A stretch of 43,717 nt of DNA from Saprospiraceae bacterium (GTDB lineage: Bacteria; Bacteroidota; Bacteroidia; Chitinophagales; Saprospiraceae), in assembly GCA_029263015.1 (NCBI GenBank), contig JAJCYI010000017.1:1-43717 (forward strand). The letters are read 5' to 3'. Both the position numbers and the translations under genes were made by a program. Position 1 is the first letter of the stretch; each line of letters begins with the position of its first letter. The notes under the pieces are model-generated. The model saw only the letters and a program-made list of their open reading frames with translations. It made no database searches and had not been told where the DNA came from. This document shows, piece after piece, positions 31,144 to 40,728 of the stretch.

Positions 31144-32004
31144 ATGAAGATGAACATCAGCGCTCACTTGCGTAAAAATATGATTGGGATTGGCCTTCTC
31201 AGTACCATTCTTGTACTTTTTTGCCTTCTCAGCAGTTGTCAGGGAGATCCCATTGAAATCCCCCAGGAAGATGTTTTCACCAAAGAGAAAAGGGAACAAT
31301 TGGGCAGCTTGCTGATGAACGACATCCTGGCCAGCAACGAATTCCTACCGCAACTGCCACCATACGATACCTCCATTTATTGGTATGTCCAGACCCTTTA
31401 TTCGCAAGCTTCCAGCATCATGCAGTTGGACAAACATTCACCAAGCGACAACCGTTGGACAAAAGACTGGGAGATTTTCATAATAGACAATAACGAGGCG
31501 AAACACGCTTATACACTGCCTGGCGGCAACCTGTTTATCACCACTGGTATGCTAAAAAATTTCAAAAAAGAATATGAACTATATTCTTTCCTCACCTTCG
31601 AGGCAGTCCTCATGAACGAGGGACACCTGCTCGATCTGCTCAAACAAGAATACAACTCGCTGACCTTGCTCAACCTCATTGAGGGCAGGCCCACTGCCAG
31701 CGGAATCACGATCCAAGACCTGGCCCAGGATTTCCCAGACCTCGTTTTCGCGGCGGATGCCGTAAAAGAGACTGATCAGGAGACCGTCAGTTCCATCTGC
31801 AATACGTCCATCCTCGAATCTACAGGGATCAATCCTTCGCTATTCAACCCTGATTTCCAAGATGCCCTTTGGCTGACTACCCGTGAATCGTATGGTAACA
31901 GGGCTACCGTCATTCAAGGTTTTGCCGATGATAATGTGGGTGACTGTGGCCACAACCTTGGTTCAGGAAATTACCAACGGTTTGTGCTGGATGTGCTGGA
32001 GTGA
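31144..32004 (+). CDS. lipoprotein resembling a catalytically dead M48 peptidase
   Basis: Start chosen at ATG 31144, which gives a short basic head, hydrophobic segment and lipobox LLSSC (Cys near residue 32); an in-frame GTG at 31072 gives a poor extension. 286 residues. The block KHAYTLPGGNLFITTGML (~120-137) is the hallmark strand of M48-family lipoproteins (usual NAFALPGGYIFV). The following helix, where HExxH should be, reads FLTFEAVLMNEGHLL: the Glu stays, but both His are replaced (F and M). So zinc binding is probably lost and this may be a non-catalytic homologue with a chaperone- or scaffold-like role. The C-terminal third (NPSLFNPDFQDALWL) has no known domain. Confidence 0.7.
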   Translation: MKMNISAHLRKNMIGIGLLSTILVLFCLLSSCQGDPIEIPQEDVFTKEKREQLGSLLMNDILASNEFLPQLPPYDTSIYWYVQTLYSQASSIMQLDKHSPSDNRWTKDWEIFIIDNNEAKHAYTLPGGNLFITTGMLKNFKKEYELYSFLTFEAVLMNEGHLLDLLKQEYNSLTLLNLIEGRPTASGITIQDLAQDFPDLVFAADAVKETDQETVSSICNTSILESTGINPSLFNPDFQDALWLTTRESYGNRATVIQGFADDNVGDCGHNLGSGNYQRFVLDVLE

Positions 32005-32021
32005 AAAGTGCTTTCACTTTT
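32004..32021 (+). terminator. short hairpin over the stop codon of the M48-like gene
   Basis: AAAAGTG (32004-32010) pairs with CACTTTT (32015-32021), then T's. Weak AT-rich terminator candidate. Confidence 0.4.
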
Positions 32022-32045
32022 TGATTCCAATTCCTACGTTTCAGG

Positions 32046-32078
32046 AGATATATCAAATTTTTGAAATTTGACATATCT
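32046..32078. repeat. 33-bp near-palindrome
   Basis: AGATATATCAAATTT pairs with 32064-32078 with one A.C mismatch. Same length and arm size as the rfbA-proximal palindrome, different sequence; followed by GGGTTTTT, so it may also act as a terminator. Confidence 0.7.
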
Positions 32079-32224
32079 GGGTTTTTCCTTTCTCTTCTTT
32101 CCATAAGATTTTGGCAAACGGGCTGACAATTGCTTTTTACTATACTGGCTATTGGGCGAGTGGTTGCTTTTTAGTGTAATTTAAGGCTTGTTTAATATCC
32201 ATCGATGGCTAAAAACTAACTTCC

Positions 32225-33784
32225 ATGAAGAAGCTACTGTTCGTCATTTTTCTGGTTCAAGTATTCAATGTCGCTGCCCAGGAGACCTTCAACAAGCGCA
32301 TGCGCTACGGCTTTCCGGCAGCCGTGATGACCAGCGTCGTCCCAACGGATAGTTTCTACTATGCAACTTCCATCATCGCCGATTCTGTCCCCCCATACCG
32401 GACGGGCAATGCATTCCTCAAGTTCGGCTTGGACGGGGGACTGCTGGACATAAAGACCCTAACTGACACGGAAAAGACCTATGAGGCCTGGTTTGACAAC
32501 TTTGTCCAATTGCCAGGTGGAGGGTTTGCCGTACAGGGCTACTCGTTTGATTCCACTACCAGTTCCATCTTGATAAGGTACGGTACCGATGGGGATACCG
32601 TTTTTGTACGTTCCTATTTCAACCCTTTTTCGCCCGCTTTTGAATTCATACAGCCGAGGGGCGGGCTGGTGGCATGCCAGGACGGTGGGTTTCTGCTTGC
32701 GAACGCTGTCAGGACAAGCAGTTCAAACCTTGAGAACTACCTCATCAAAACGGACAGCCTGGGGAACACGGAATGGGACAGGGTATATCTGAACGGCGAC
32801 TGGGACCGGCCCCAGTCACTGCTCGCTGCACCTGACGGCGGTTACATCGTGGGCGCCATCCAGACGAACGACAACGTGGCCGTCAGCGATTTTATCTACC
32901 GCTGCCACATCTTCAAGGTGGACAGCCTCGGCAACCCGGAATGGGACTACCTCACCCCGGAAGGGCTGGGCCTGCGGGATGCCGCCAACGACATGGTGCT
33001 GCTAGACGACGGCAGCTTGGTCGTGGCCTCGGGTATTGGGCATGAGCAGGAGAGGTCTTCGGTCAATGTCGTTTATTTTGAGAAGACAGTATTCAGGCTG
33101 TCCCCCGACCGGGAACTGGAATGGGAAATAAAATTTCCCGATGAAGATACGACTAGTTGGTCAAGAACGACCAAAATTATCAAGTTGTCAGATGGGAGCG
33201 GTTTCCTATTGGGCGGGATGGCCTACGAGGAACTCCCGGCACCAATGAACTTTACTGTCCGTGGCTGGCTGGCCAAAATATCCAATGAAGGAGGTGTCAT
33301 TTGGACCCGTCAACACGTTTATTTGGATGATGGCGAGGACGAGCATGGGATATTTGACCTAAAAGAAACCCCAGATGGGGGTTTTATAGCCTGTGGGGAA
33401 GCAAGGGATTGGGAAAGTGGAACAACCTATCCGCAACAGGCCTGGCTTTTGAAACTCGACGAACACGGCTGCCTCGTGCCCGGCTGCAACCTGGTGGATG
33501 ATGTGGACGAAGCTGCCATGCACCGGATAGAAATAGCGATCTACCCAAACCCGGCCTCGGACTACCTGAACTTCCAGTTGCGCGGCAGCGGCATTTCAAA
33601 AAGCGGGGAGTTCCGCATCGTGGACGGAGAGGGTAGATTCGTCAAGTTGTTCCCGGCGAGGGTGCATGCAGGGAACACCTTTACCGTCCCCGTGTGGGAC
33701 TGGGCTGCTGGTGTTTACTTTTTGCAGTATTTGGATGGGGAAAGGAATGTGATTATTTGGGACAGGTTCATTGTTTCACATTAG
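32225..33784 (+). CDS. secreted propeller-like protein with T9SS type A sorting domain
   Basis: 519 residues: signal peptide (MKKLLFVIFLVQVFNVAAQ), a body of six or more similar ~50-residue blocks with the pattern 'D-S-L-G-N-x-E-W-D' and 'PDGGYIVGA' (for example DSLGNTEWDRVY, APDGGYIVGAIQ, DSLGNPEWDYL, TPDGGFIACGEA), typical of beta-propeller secreted proteins of Bacteroidota, and a type A sorting domain (IEIAIYPNPASDYLNFQL to the end, ~430-519). Function otherwise unknown. GC-richer codon use than the neighbouring M48-like gene is visible by eye. Confidence 0.88.
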   Translation: MKKLLFVIFLVQVFNVAAQETFNKRMRYGFPAAVMTSVVPTDSFYYATSIIADSVPPYRTGNAFLKFGLDGGLLDIKTLTDTEKTYEAWFDNFVQLPGGGFAVQGYSFDSTTSSILIRYGTDGDTVFVRSYFNPFSPAFEFIQPRGGLVACQDGGFLLANAVRTSSSNLENYLIKTDSLGNTEWDRVYLNGDWDRPQSLLAAPDGGYIVGAIQTNDNVAVSDFIYRCHIFKVDSLGNPEWDYLTPEGLGLRDAANDMVLLDDGSLVVASGIGHEQERSSVNVVYFEKTVFRLSPDRELEWEIKFPDEDTTSWSRTTKIIKLSDGSGFLLGGMAYEELPAPMNFTVRGWLAKISNEGGVIWTRQHVYLDDGEDEHGIFDLKETPDGGFIACGEARDWESGTTYPQQAWLLKLDEHGCLVPGCNLVDDVDEAAMHRIEIAIYPNPASDYLNFQLRGSGISKSGEFRIVDGEGRFVKLFPARVHAGNTFTVPVWDWAAGVYFLQYLDGERNVIIWDRFIVSH

Positions 33785-33796
33785 CTGATTTTTTAA

Positions 33797-33845
33797 TTTT
33801 GTCTGACTTCGAGGAAGTTCTGAACTTCCTCGAAGTCAGACAAAA
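33797..33845. terminator. 49-bp perfect hairpin, 24-bp arms and 1-nt loop
   Basis: TTTTGTCTGACTTCGAGGAA... at 33797-33820 pairs completely with 33822-33845. It lies 13 bp after one gene and 7 bp before the end of the converging PorP/SprF gene. T- and A-runs at its ends make it a good bidirectional terminator. Confidence 0.85.
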
Positions 33846-33851
33846 AAACCC

Positions 33852-34802
33852 CTACCAAAAGAACCTCGGATGATGTACTCCCGCTCCATCCTGCACAAAA
33901 GAATATTCCAACATCATTTCAAAAGTACCTGCCGTTTGTTGTTGCAACCCATTGATAGACAGGTCGTAAGCGAGACCCGCGTTGAGTTTTTGGTTAAGTT
34001 GGTATTGGCACATCAGCACCAGGGCATCTCCGGCGGTGGCTACTTTTGATTGCCCCCAGCGCAGGGTCGCTCCCGTCCACAAGCGGCTGTTTTCCAGAAA
34101 GCCAATGCTGAAATGCAGATCGAAATTCGGCGGGGCATTTTCCACCAATCTGGCAGCAAAGGCAGGGCGCATCCGCAGGTTGGCCGTCACAGGGATTATC
34201 CAGCCAGCATTCACGAAAAGGTGAGGCGTGGTGCCAGTGAAATCACTGACGATCCCCTGGTATTTTTTTGTAAAACCTTTCTCCAAAAGATACGGTACCG
34301 CCACTCCGGCAAAAAAACGGTCATTCTCAAAATGCACCCCAGCCCCCACATTGAAAAGCGGAACTGACGCATTCTCCCCGACAACCTGATCTGGCCTTTG
34401 GGTGATGGTCTGCACCTCGTCCCAGTCTGTACGCTGCTGGCGGTAACTGCCGTGCATGCCGATTCCCACCACACTGCTGCCAAAGCGAATGCGGTAGGCA
34501 TAGGCCATATTGATATAGGTGCTGTTGAAAAAGCCGATCCGGTCGTTCACCAAAGTCAAACCAAGCCCTACTTTATTGGCAAAAAAAGGAGCATTGAAAC
34601 TGAGTACCTGCGACATCGGTGCACCTTCCAGCCCGACCCATTGCTGTCGGTGGAAGGCTGACAGTGTTGCCTGCCCCTGACTCCCGGCTGCACCTGGATT
34701 GGACAATGTTTTTTGATAAAAAAACTGGGAAAAGAGTATTTCCTGCTGGGCGTGGGTGACCAGTGAAATGGAAAGGAAAAATATGGTGTAGAGTATTCTC
34801 AT
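33852..34802 (-). CDS. PorP/SprF family T9SS outer-membrane protein
   Basis: 316 residues with a signal peptide (MRILYTIFFLSISLVTHAQ) followed at once by the family's start pattern EILFSQFFYQKTLSNPGAAG and an outer-membrane barrel (FNAPFFANKVGLGLTLVNDRIG, INMAYAYRIRF, GVAVPYLLEKGF). PorP/SprF proteins couple specific type B adhesins to the T9SS. The gene follows the giant CHB adhesin by 97 bp on the same strand, the sprB-sprF type pair, so it probably serves that adhesin. Confidence 0.94.
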   Translation of the reverse strand: MRILYTIFFLSISLVTHAQQEILFSQFFYQKTLSNPGAAGSQGQATLSAFHRQQWVGLEGAPMSQVLSFNAPFFANKVGLGLTLVNDRIGFFNSTYINMAYAYRIRFGSSVVGIGMHGSYRQQRTDWDEVQTITQRPDQVVGENASVPLFNVGAGVHFENDRFFAGVAVPYLLEKGFTKKYQGIVSDFTGTTPHLFVNAGWIIPVTANLRMRPAFAARLVENAPPNFDLHFSIGFLENSRLWTGATLRWGQSKVATAGDALVLMCQYQLNQKLNAGLAYDLSINGLQQQTAGTFEMMLEYSFVQDGAGVHHPRFFW

Positions 34803-34840
34803 GCGAAGTTTTTGAGTATTTGAGTTCCTGGGGGTTTGAG

Positions 34841-34903
34841 TTTATAAGTTTATAAGTTTATAAGGGTCTCTTGACTCAAACCCTCAAAAACTCAAACCCT
34901 CAC
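34841..34903. repeat. tandem repeats in the adhesin-sprF gap
   Basis: TTTATAAG x3 at 34841-34864, then ACTCAAACCCTCA twice (34874 and 34890), the second running into the adhesin stop codon. A GGGTTTGAG at 34832-34840 is inverted relative to these, so a hairpin is possible. Confidence 0.85.
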
Positions 34904-37900
34904 CTCAGCACCGCCACATAACCTTGCAGCACCGTGCCTGCACCATCATTTAGCGAAAGCTGATAAAAATAGGTGCCTGCGGGTAATGGCTCGCCATCAT
35001 AAGTGCCGGCCCAATCATTCTGATAATTATTGTTTTCAAAAACAGGATTGCCATATCGGTTGAAAACCACCAGCGAACTGCCAGGGTAAACGGCGGTGCA
35101 GGGTATCACAAAAGTTTCACTTTCTCCGTCGCCATTGGGTGAAATGAGATTGGGGACAAAACAATCGGATGGGTTGGTATTTCCACCGTCAATGAGCAGT
35201 CTGACAGGAGCGGTACTGCACAGGTCTGGGCAGGTGGCCGAACAAATCCGATAGCTGAAATCATCCTCTCCAAACACATTTGGATAGGGGCGGTAAATAG
35301 CCTGTCCATCGGCATCGACGAGCAATTCCCCTTTATTGGGTGATTCAAAAACACGCACTTCCCATTCTCCCGTACTTGCTATTTCATCATTTTGCAAAAC
35401 GTCCAAAATGGCTGCGGTATCGCTCATGGCAATCGTCAGTTCATCAGGGTGTGCCGTTATTTTTTCATAAAAGACAATGGTTGTGTCAGCGCTGGAATAA
35501 TCACAAACAGGGTGGTTGATTTCCCAAACGAAATAATTGGCACCGGGCACAAACGAATTTGCTTCGGTCAGTGGCTGATTGGGCTGTACCAAAAAACTAC
35601 CATTCAACGAAGTCCATTTTCCCTGACCAACGGAAGGCGTATTTCCCGAAAGGAAAACCAATTCCTCCTCCTCACATATCACTTGTCCATCACCAGCAAA
35701 CGCCTGTACTACTTCAGCGGCGACCACTTCCAATTCGAACAATGGTGAAGGTTCAGAACTGCAACTTGCCACTTCTGAAATGGCGTAATAAGTCCCTGAT
35801 TGTCCCTCCAGAATTTCATCCAAAGTAAAAGAAGGTACCGTCCCGGTCTCAATAAGGGTATTGTTTTGAGAGAAGTAAAATTGAAATACAGCTCCAGGTT
35901 CGGCATTTGCAATGGTGAAAGTAGCCTCCGTGCCAGCACATACTTCCGATGGGCCAGACAGGATGGGTTGTTGGGGAGCTTGGTTGATATAAACTGTTGT
36001 GGATTCGGAGAAAACAGTAGAACAGCCAGGCAAGCTAACGTTTACCAAGTAATTGCCAGATTGATTCAAATTGATATTAGAAATGATTGGTGCGTTGCCG
36101 CTTGACTGGAAGCCTGCTGGACCAAACCAAGTGTAAATTGCCCCAGGGATCAGCGTGGCTTCCAGTAGCACCTCGCCACCCTCACATGCTGGTGATGCGG
36201 CATCGGTCGAATTGGCTGCCTCCAAAGCTGAACCAATCCCCAAAACAGTCACTGCCACCAGATTGGATGCAGGTGGCTCGCAACCATCCACGTTGATTTT
36301 TACGAAATAAATCCCTGAATTAGAGGGCATTAAAGCATTTAAAAAATATGTTGGGACGACAGTTGTTCCGAGTAGTAAGTCGGTCGTTCCATCATTGAAA
36401 TACCAATCGTATTGCACATTCCCAGCGTAAGCCGAGGCATCCAATTGCAAATTTTCGCCCTGGCACAGTGTATTTGAAGAAACGGAAATCTGTGGCGGTT
36501 GCGGCATTTCGACATAATCCACGACCACAGATTGTGATGGCGAAAGGCAACCTTCTGCTGATTCAAGTTGGAGCGTATATGCCCCCTCATTTTGCGCTTG
36601 TAATACGCCAATGGTTAAATCAAATGGGCCGTTTGGACTGGCCACGCTGGAAAAACTGAACCCTCCTGGCCCTGTCCAGGCATATGAAATATCACCCTGG
36701 ACAGGTGCTGTATTTGAGCCGGAAAGCAACACTGGAGAACCCTCACAATAGCTACCACCGCCAATCAGGTCAGAGATAATTGGTTGTGTCTTGGTTAAAA
36801 TAGTCGTGTAATCTTTGGCTTCTGAATCGCATCCGCTTGTTGTTACAGTCAGTTCAAATTCGGTGGTATCATTGATAGTAAGCAATGGATTTTGTTCAAA
36901 AGAAATCACTTGGGGCTGCCCGGTCATGCGCCAGATATACGAGGCATCGCTACTGGGTGCTGCAAATAACTGTCCTGCCGAACCTGGGCAAACAGCCCCA
37001 CTATTTTCAGCATCGGCAACTGGCATTGGTTTGATTTCCATGGGAATGGGGTCCGATAACTTTGATTCACAGCCGTTTACATTAGTTTTTACTAAAAATG
37101 GCGGGATGGTCACAGGGTCGGTTGCGTCCAGTTCGAGCGTTTCACCCCCGGTGCCGATGGGGTCGCCCAATCCATTTATCCATTGGTAGGACACGGTGCC
37201 GAGCAGGGTTGGATTTTGCACCACCAACAAGATTTCATCTTCTGGGCACACGGGGCTGTTGCCCGCCACCTGTGGCGCATCTGGCACAGGAAGTATGCCG
37301 TCCACCAGCACGGAGTTGGATGCAGTGCAGCCATTGTCGGCGGTAACCGTCAGGGAGTATGCGCCCACATCATCAAATTCCGTATTGAAAATGAGCGGGG
37401 TCTGCGAATCAGAAGTAAAGCCACTTGGCCCGGTCCAATGCCAGGCGACGATGCCGTTGGTGTTGGCGAAAAAATTCAGGCTCGACCCCTCGCAGGGAAA
37501 CGAAAGAATGAAATTCGGCTGAGAGACTGGCTTTTGCAGCACCTCCACCATCAGTTCTGATGATTCAACTTCGCAAGCATCTACTTGCACTTCCATCTGA
37601 TACAGACCAGCATCGTTGTTCTGTACTGCATTGAGATTCAATTGATTAGAAGTGGCCCCAAAAACAGGATTGCCATTTTTGAACCACTGGTAGCTTACTT
37701 GGAAATCGTCGTAAGGAGCTACGGACATCTGAATATTCCCTCCAGGACAAACTGCGCCTGTACTTTGGATATTTGGTGCTGGTACAGCATCCACCACTCC
37801 GCTTATTTCAAAAGGGGAAACCGCTGTGCAGCCGTGGATATTGGTCACTTCCAACTGGTAGCCACCATTACTCAGGGCATTTGCGTTTGTTATTATTGGG

Positions 37901-40110
37901 TTCTCCACCTGTGATGAAAAAGCATTGATGCCCGACCATTGATAGGACAATCCCATACCACTTGCATTGGCCGATAGTTGAATATCTTCTGGAGAGCAAT
38001 CGGCTGCCAATTGGTAATCATAAACAGGATATGCCGCAGGTTTTGGGTGCAGGGCAACCGTAGTGCTGGCGATATTTTCAGACACACATCCATCCACCTC
38101 TACTTCCAGCACGAAAGTCTGCTCGGAAGTCACATTGGTTAGCATTGGTTCGGCCTGAAAAGAAAATATGTCATTATTGCCCTGTTTTCGCCAGCGATAA
38201 ATTGCATTAGTAATTGGCACAGCAGAAAGCTGCGCATCCTTGCCGAGGCATACTGGGCCATTGTTGGTACCAAAAGCTTGGGGACGGTCTTTGATTGAGA
38301 TGAGCTTTTCATCGCTCTCCGCCACACAGCCATTTTCGTCGGTTAATCGTATTTTCCAACTACCATTCAGATAAGCGGGATGGCCTGTTTGTAAAATGGT
38401 TGTATCGTTGGTAGTTGTCAGGCCCGGCAAGGCAAGTGTGCTTATACTTTGACCCGCAGGACCGATCCATTCATATTTAGCACCTGCCACGTCCGTGCTC
38501 AAGATCAGTTCTTCGCCTTTGCAAATGGGCGCATTACTGATAAGGGTCGGCACATCGGCAAGGTCGGTTATTTCTATTGCTGCATTAGCGGTTGCCACAT
38601 CGCAACCGGGCACATTTACCGTCAAGGAATAATTGCCTGTCTGGAAAATGTTCACGTCAAAAAGCACGGGGTCGGGTATGTCAGAGGAGAATCCCAGCGG
38701 TCCCAGCCATGTGTAGTTTGTGCTCAAAGGCATGTTGACAGGGGACGTAATTTGCAAAGCGAGGTCATCGCCTTCACAGGCTTTTTCCGGAAAACCCAAT
38801 TGCAGGTCAATCTGGGTTTCGGCTTGCAATGTGACAGGGGCGGCGGCCTTCTGGGCCTGGCATCCAAAATAATTGCCTCTTACTATTGGCTCATAAATGC
38901 CAAGTTGCAAATCGTTGAACAGGGGGGAAGCCTGCCAAGACTGTCCTCCGTCGATGCTGTACGCCATACTGTCTGCACCCTCGGCATCAATATTTATGAA
39001 GCCATCATTCTGCCCAAGGCAAACTATTGGTCCTGAAGCTGTTATATCATTTATCGAAATGGCTTCGTCTGTAAATTGACAACCAGAACAGGCTGCTGCA
39101 CCATCACCAAAAAGGCAGACTGGCTGTGGAAAAACGGCACCGGCAAGCCATGCTTGCTGCCCGATATTTGCATTTTGAGAATTGGGGGGCAGGAACGGGT
39201 CGCCGGAGTTTTTTACCAAAAAAATGGAATCACCCTGGCAGCTACCGCCATTGCCGAAACGCAAAATTGGTATTTCGGCACCTTGTGCCAACGGCAGTGG
39301 CTGGCCACCAAGGCCGACCATATTTATTTGGATGTAATCAAAACCTGGCTCCTCCAATGGAGCATCGAAGCGGGACACTCCGAAAAAAGTAAGTCCACTT
39401 GGTTGCAGGTTTTCGAGGTCGTGTATCTGGAAATAATTAGTCGGCACTTTTATGGCAACGCGGAGGGATTGCAGAGCTGTAGTGTCGGCAATTCCGTTTC
39501 CAGTGAGCAAGCTGATTTCATAAAAATTATCGGGCTGCAACGCCAATTTATATTTCAAACCACAATCCAAAAATGTCATGCAATCTGCTTGTCCCACCGC
39601 GTAATTACTGATGTATGCCTCGCCACCTGCACCTTCCACCACAAGACTTTGTCCGACAGGAATGTTCAAAGAATTTGGCATAACAAACGGGTCGTTGCTC
39701 ATATCCATAAGCTCGAAAGCGCCGAGGCAAGCATTGGCATTTTCAAAAGAAAAAAGTGGGATGGCCTGGTCTTTATAAAAACTGGAATCGGCAGTGGCCC
39801 CGATCAATTCGAACAGAAAATAATCAGCACCAGCGTTTTCGATAGGCTGTTCGATAAAATGGGTCAGTTCCCAATGGCCGAGATAGCTCTGCAAGTTGTT
39901 GACCTGCATTGCATTGTGTGGCACGACAACTGTTAGGGAAGAACTATGGAGGAGGTTATCAAGTGGCGGTAGCCAGTCCGATTGTGGGCGGACGAAAGCG
40001 GTATAGGTCTTTCCATCAGCCTGAAGTTGCAAGCTGAATTCGGCTTGTGCACCAAGCCTGACCACGATCATTGTCAAAAGGGAAAATGTCAGTAAGTGTA
40101 GTTTCATCAT
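34900..40110 (-). CDS. giant Ig-like adhesin with T9SS type B sorting domain
   Basis: 1736 residues from the ATG at 40110 (signal peptide MMKLHLLTFSLLTMIVVRLG; an in-frame extension to 40152 looks spurious; ATG at 40107 also possible). Two cohesin-like modules lie at ~25-170 and ~190-330, each containing NDPFVMPNS / GDPFLPPNSQ near its end. Then an SprB-like segment (YSIDGGQSWQASPLF) and about a dozen Ig-like blocks with Cys pairs and the pattern 'PVCPGGNIQMSV..YQWFKNG' over ~370-1540. Near 1545-1640 a Big_9-type domain (DVLQNDEI, FGEDDFSYRIC). The final ~85 residues (LISPNGDGESETF, VFNRYGNPVFE, YFYQLSLNDG, VLR) are the CHB/type B sorting domain. A PorP/SprF gene follows. Likely surface adhesin; ligand unknown. 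Confidence 0.92.
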   Translation of the reverse strand: MMKLHLLTFSLLTMIVVRLGAQAEFSLQLQADGKTYTAFVRPQSDWLPPLDNLLHSSSLTVVVPHNAMQVNNLQSYLGHWELTHFIEQPIENAGADYFLFELIGATADSSFYKDQAIPLFSFENANACLGAFELMDMSNDPFVMPNSLNIPVGQSLVVEGAGGEAYISNYAVGQADCMTFLDCGLKYKLALQPDNFYEISLLTGNGIADTTALQSLRVAIKVPTNYFQIHDLENLQPSGLTFFGVSRFDAPLEEPGFDYIQINMVGLGGQPLPLAQGAEIPILRFGNGGSCQGDSIFLVKNSGDPFLPPNSQNANIGQQAWLAGAVFPQPVCLFGDGAAACSGCQFTDEAISINDITASGPIVCLGQNDGFINIDAEGADSMAYSIDGGQSWQASPLFNDLQLGIYEPIVRGNYFGCQAQKAAAPVTLQAETQIDLQLGFPEKACEGDDLALQITSPVNMPLSTNYTWLGPLGFSSDIPDPVLFDVNIFQTGNYSLTVNVPGCDVATANAAIEITDLADVPTLISNAPICKGEELILSTDVAGAKYEWIGPAGQSISTLALPGLTTTNDTTILQTGHPAYLNGSWKIRLTDENGCVAESDEKLISIKDRPQAFGTNNGPVCLGKDAQLSAVPITNAIYRWRKQGNNDIFSFQAEPMLTNVTSEQTFVLEVEVDGCVSENIASTTVALHPKPAAYPVYDYQLAADCSPEDIQLSANASGMGLSYQWSGINAFSSQVENPIITNANALSNGGYQLEVTNIHGCTAVSPFEISGVVDAVPAPNIQSTGAVCPGGNIQMSVAPYDDFQVSYQWFKNGNPVFGATSNQLNLNAVQNNDAGLYQMEVQVDACEVESSELMVEVLQKPVSQPNFILSFPCEGSSLNFFANTNGIVAWHWTGPSGFTSDSQTPLIFNTEFDDVGAYSLTVTADNGCTASNSVLVDGILPVPDAPQVAGNSPVCPEDEILLVVQNPTLLGTVSYQWINGLGDPIGTGGETLELDATDPVTIPPFLVKTNVNGCESKLSDPIPMEIKPMPVADAENSGAVCPGSAGQLFAAPSSDASYIWRMTGQPQVISFEQNPLLTINDTTEFELTVTTSGCDSEAKDYTTILTKTQPIISDLIGGGSYCEGSPVLLSGSNTAPVQGDISYAWTGPGGFSFSSVASPNGPFDLTIGVLQAQNEGAYTLQLESAEGCLSPSQSVVVDYVEMPQPPQISVSSNTLCQGENLQLDASAYAGNVQYDWYFNDGTTDLLLGTTVVPTYFLNALMPSNSGIYFVKINVDGCEPPASNLVAVTVLGIGSALEAANSTDAASPACEGGEVLLEATLIPGAIYTWFGPAGFQSSGNAPIISNINLNQSGNYLVNVSLPGCSTVFSESTTVYINQAPQQPILSGPSEVCAGTEATFTIANAEPGAVFQFYFSQNNTLIETGTVPSFTLDEILEGQSGTYYAISEVASCSSEPSPLFELEVVAAEVVQAFAGDGQVICEEEELVFLSGNTPSVGQGKWTSLNGSFLVQPNQPLTEANSFVPGANYFVWEINHPVCDYSSADTTIVFYEKITAHPDELTIAMSDTAAILDVLQNDEIASTGEWEVRVFESPNKGELLVDADGQAIYRPYPNVFGEDDFSYRICSATCPDLCSTAPVRLLIDGGNTNPSDCFVPNLISPNGDGESETFVIPCTAVYPGSSLVVFNRYGNPVFENNNYQNDWAGTYDGEPLPAGTYFYQLSLNDGAGTVLQGYVAVLR

Positions 40111-40728
40111 AGAGACTGTTGCAGCCGCCAACAGCAGTTCACAGCTCGGCAATTCAGCAATTTGGTCGTTTACCGATACTTATAGGCAAACGGTCGAGCT
40201 GCCAATTGTCGAGCCGTAATTTGCTGGCTGAAATACCTTTACCGACAAAAGAAGGTTGGTTTTTAATCTAAATAAAATGTTCAAAAAAAAATGGAAAGTA
40301 AGGGGCTTTAGGCGCCCACGGGATTATTATTCAGTCATCAAAAAGCAATAAATATGCCGGAGATACAAATATTAAAATTTTAGATTTGAAATTGAAAATA
40401 TAAATGAATTTAACATGAGGTTTGGATTAACTTTGCATGTAAATTATGCTGACTTGAAACCGAAGTATCAAAATCCTGATCAGGTAATTTTTTTTCTTTC
40501 AGGATTAGTACCAGCGTTACTTGTTGAAACAAGTGAATGGGTTTGAAATATTGAAATAATGAAATAAAAAAGCAGCCGATAAAAACGGAAATTATTTAGG
40601 CTTGACTACTTATATGTCGCTAGCCATTTATTCGATCTGTCCTCTCGGATGCAAAAAATCAAGAACCACAATAAACGCCGATAAGAACAAAAATCAACCA
40701 GCCCACCAATTTCTAAAACATTGAGACA
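40111..40728. other. 618-bp divergent gap
   Basis: AT-rich, no convincing gene. A -7-like TAACTTTG lies at 40428-40435 (+), without a clear -33 partner, and a small hairpin ACTTGTT-GA-AACAAGT at 40519-40534. The likely promoters of the adhesin (left) and the 40729 gene (right) must be here but cannot be placed well. Confidence 0.5.

Noticed and set aside
38449-39036. 195-residue plus-strand frame antisense to the adhesin
   Set aside because: Same reason: shadow of the repeat-rich adhesin coding strand.
39076-39936. 286-residue plus-strand frame antisense to the adhesin
   Set aside because: Lies wholly inside the well-supported adhesin gene; composition (many His, Cys, Trp) is that of a shadow frame and it has no recognisable domain.
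40428-40435. TAACTTTG as the promoter of the 40729 gene
   Set aside because: About 290 bp from the gene and without a -33 partner; kept only as a remark in the gap description.
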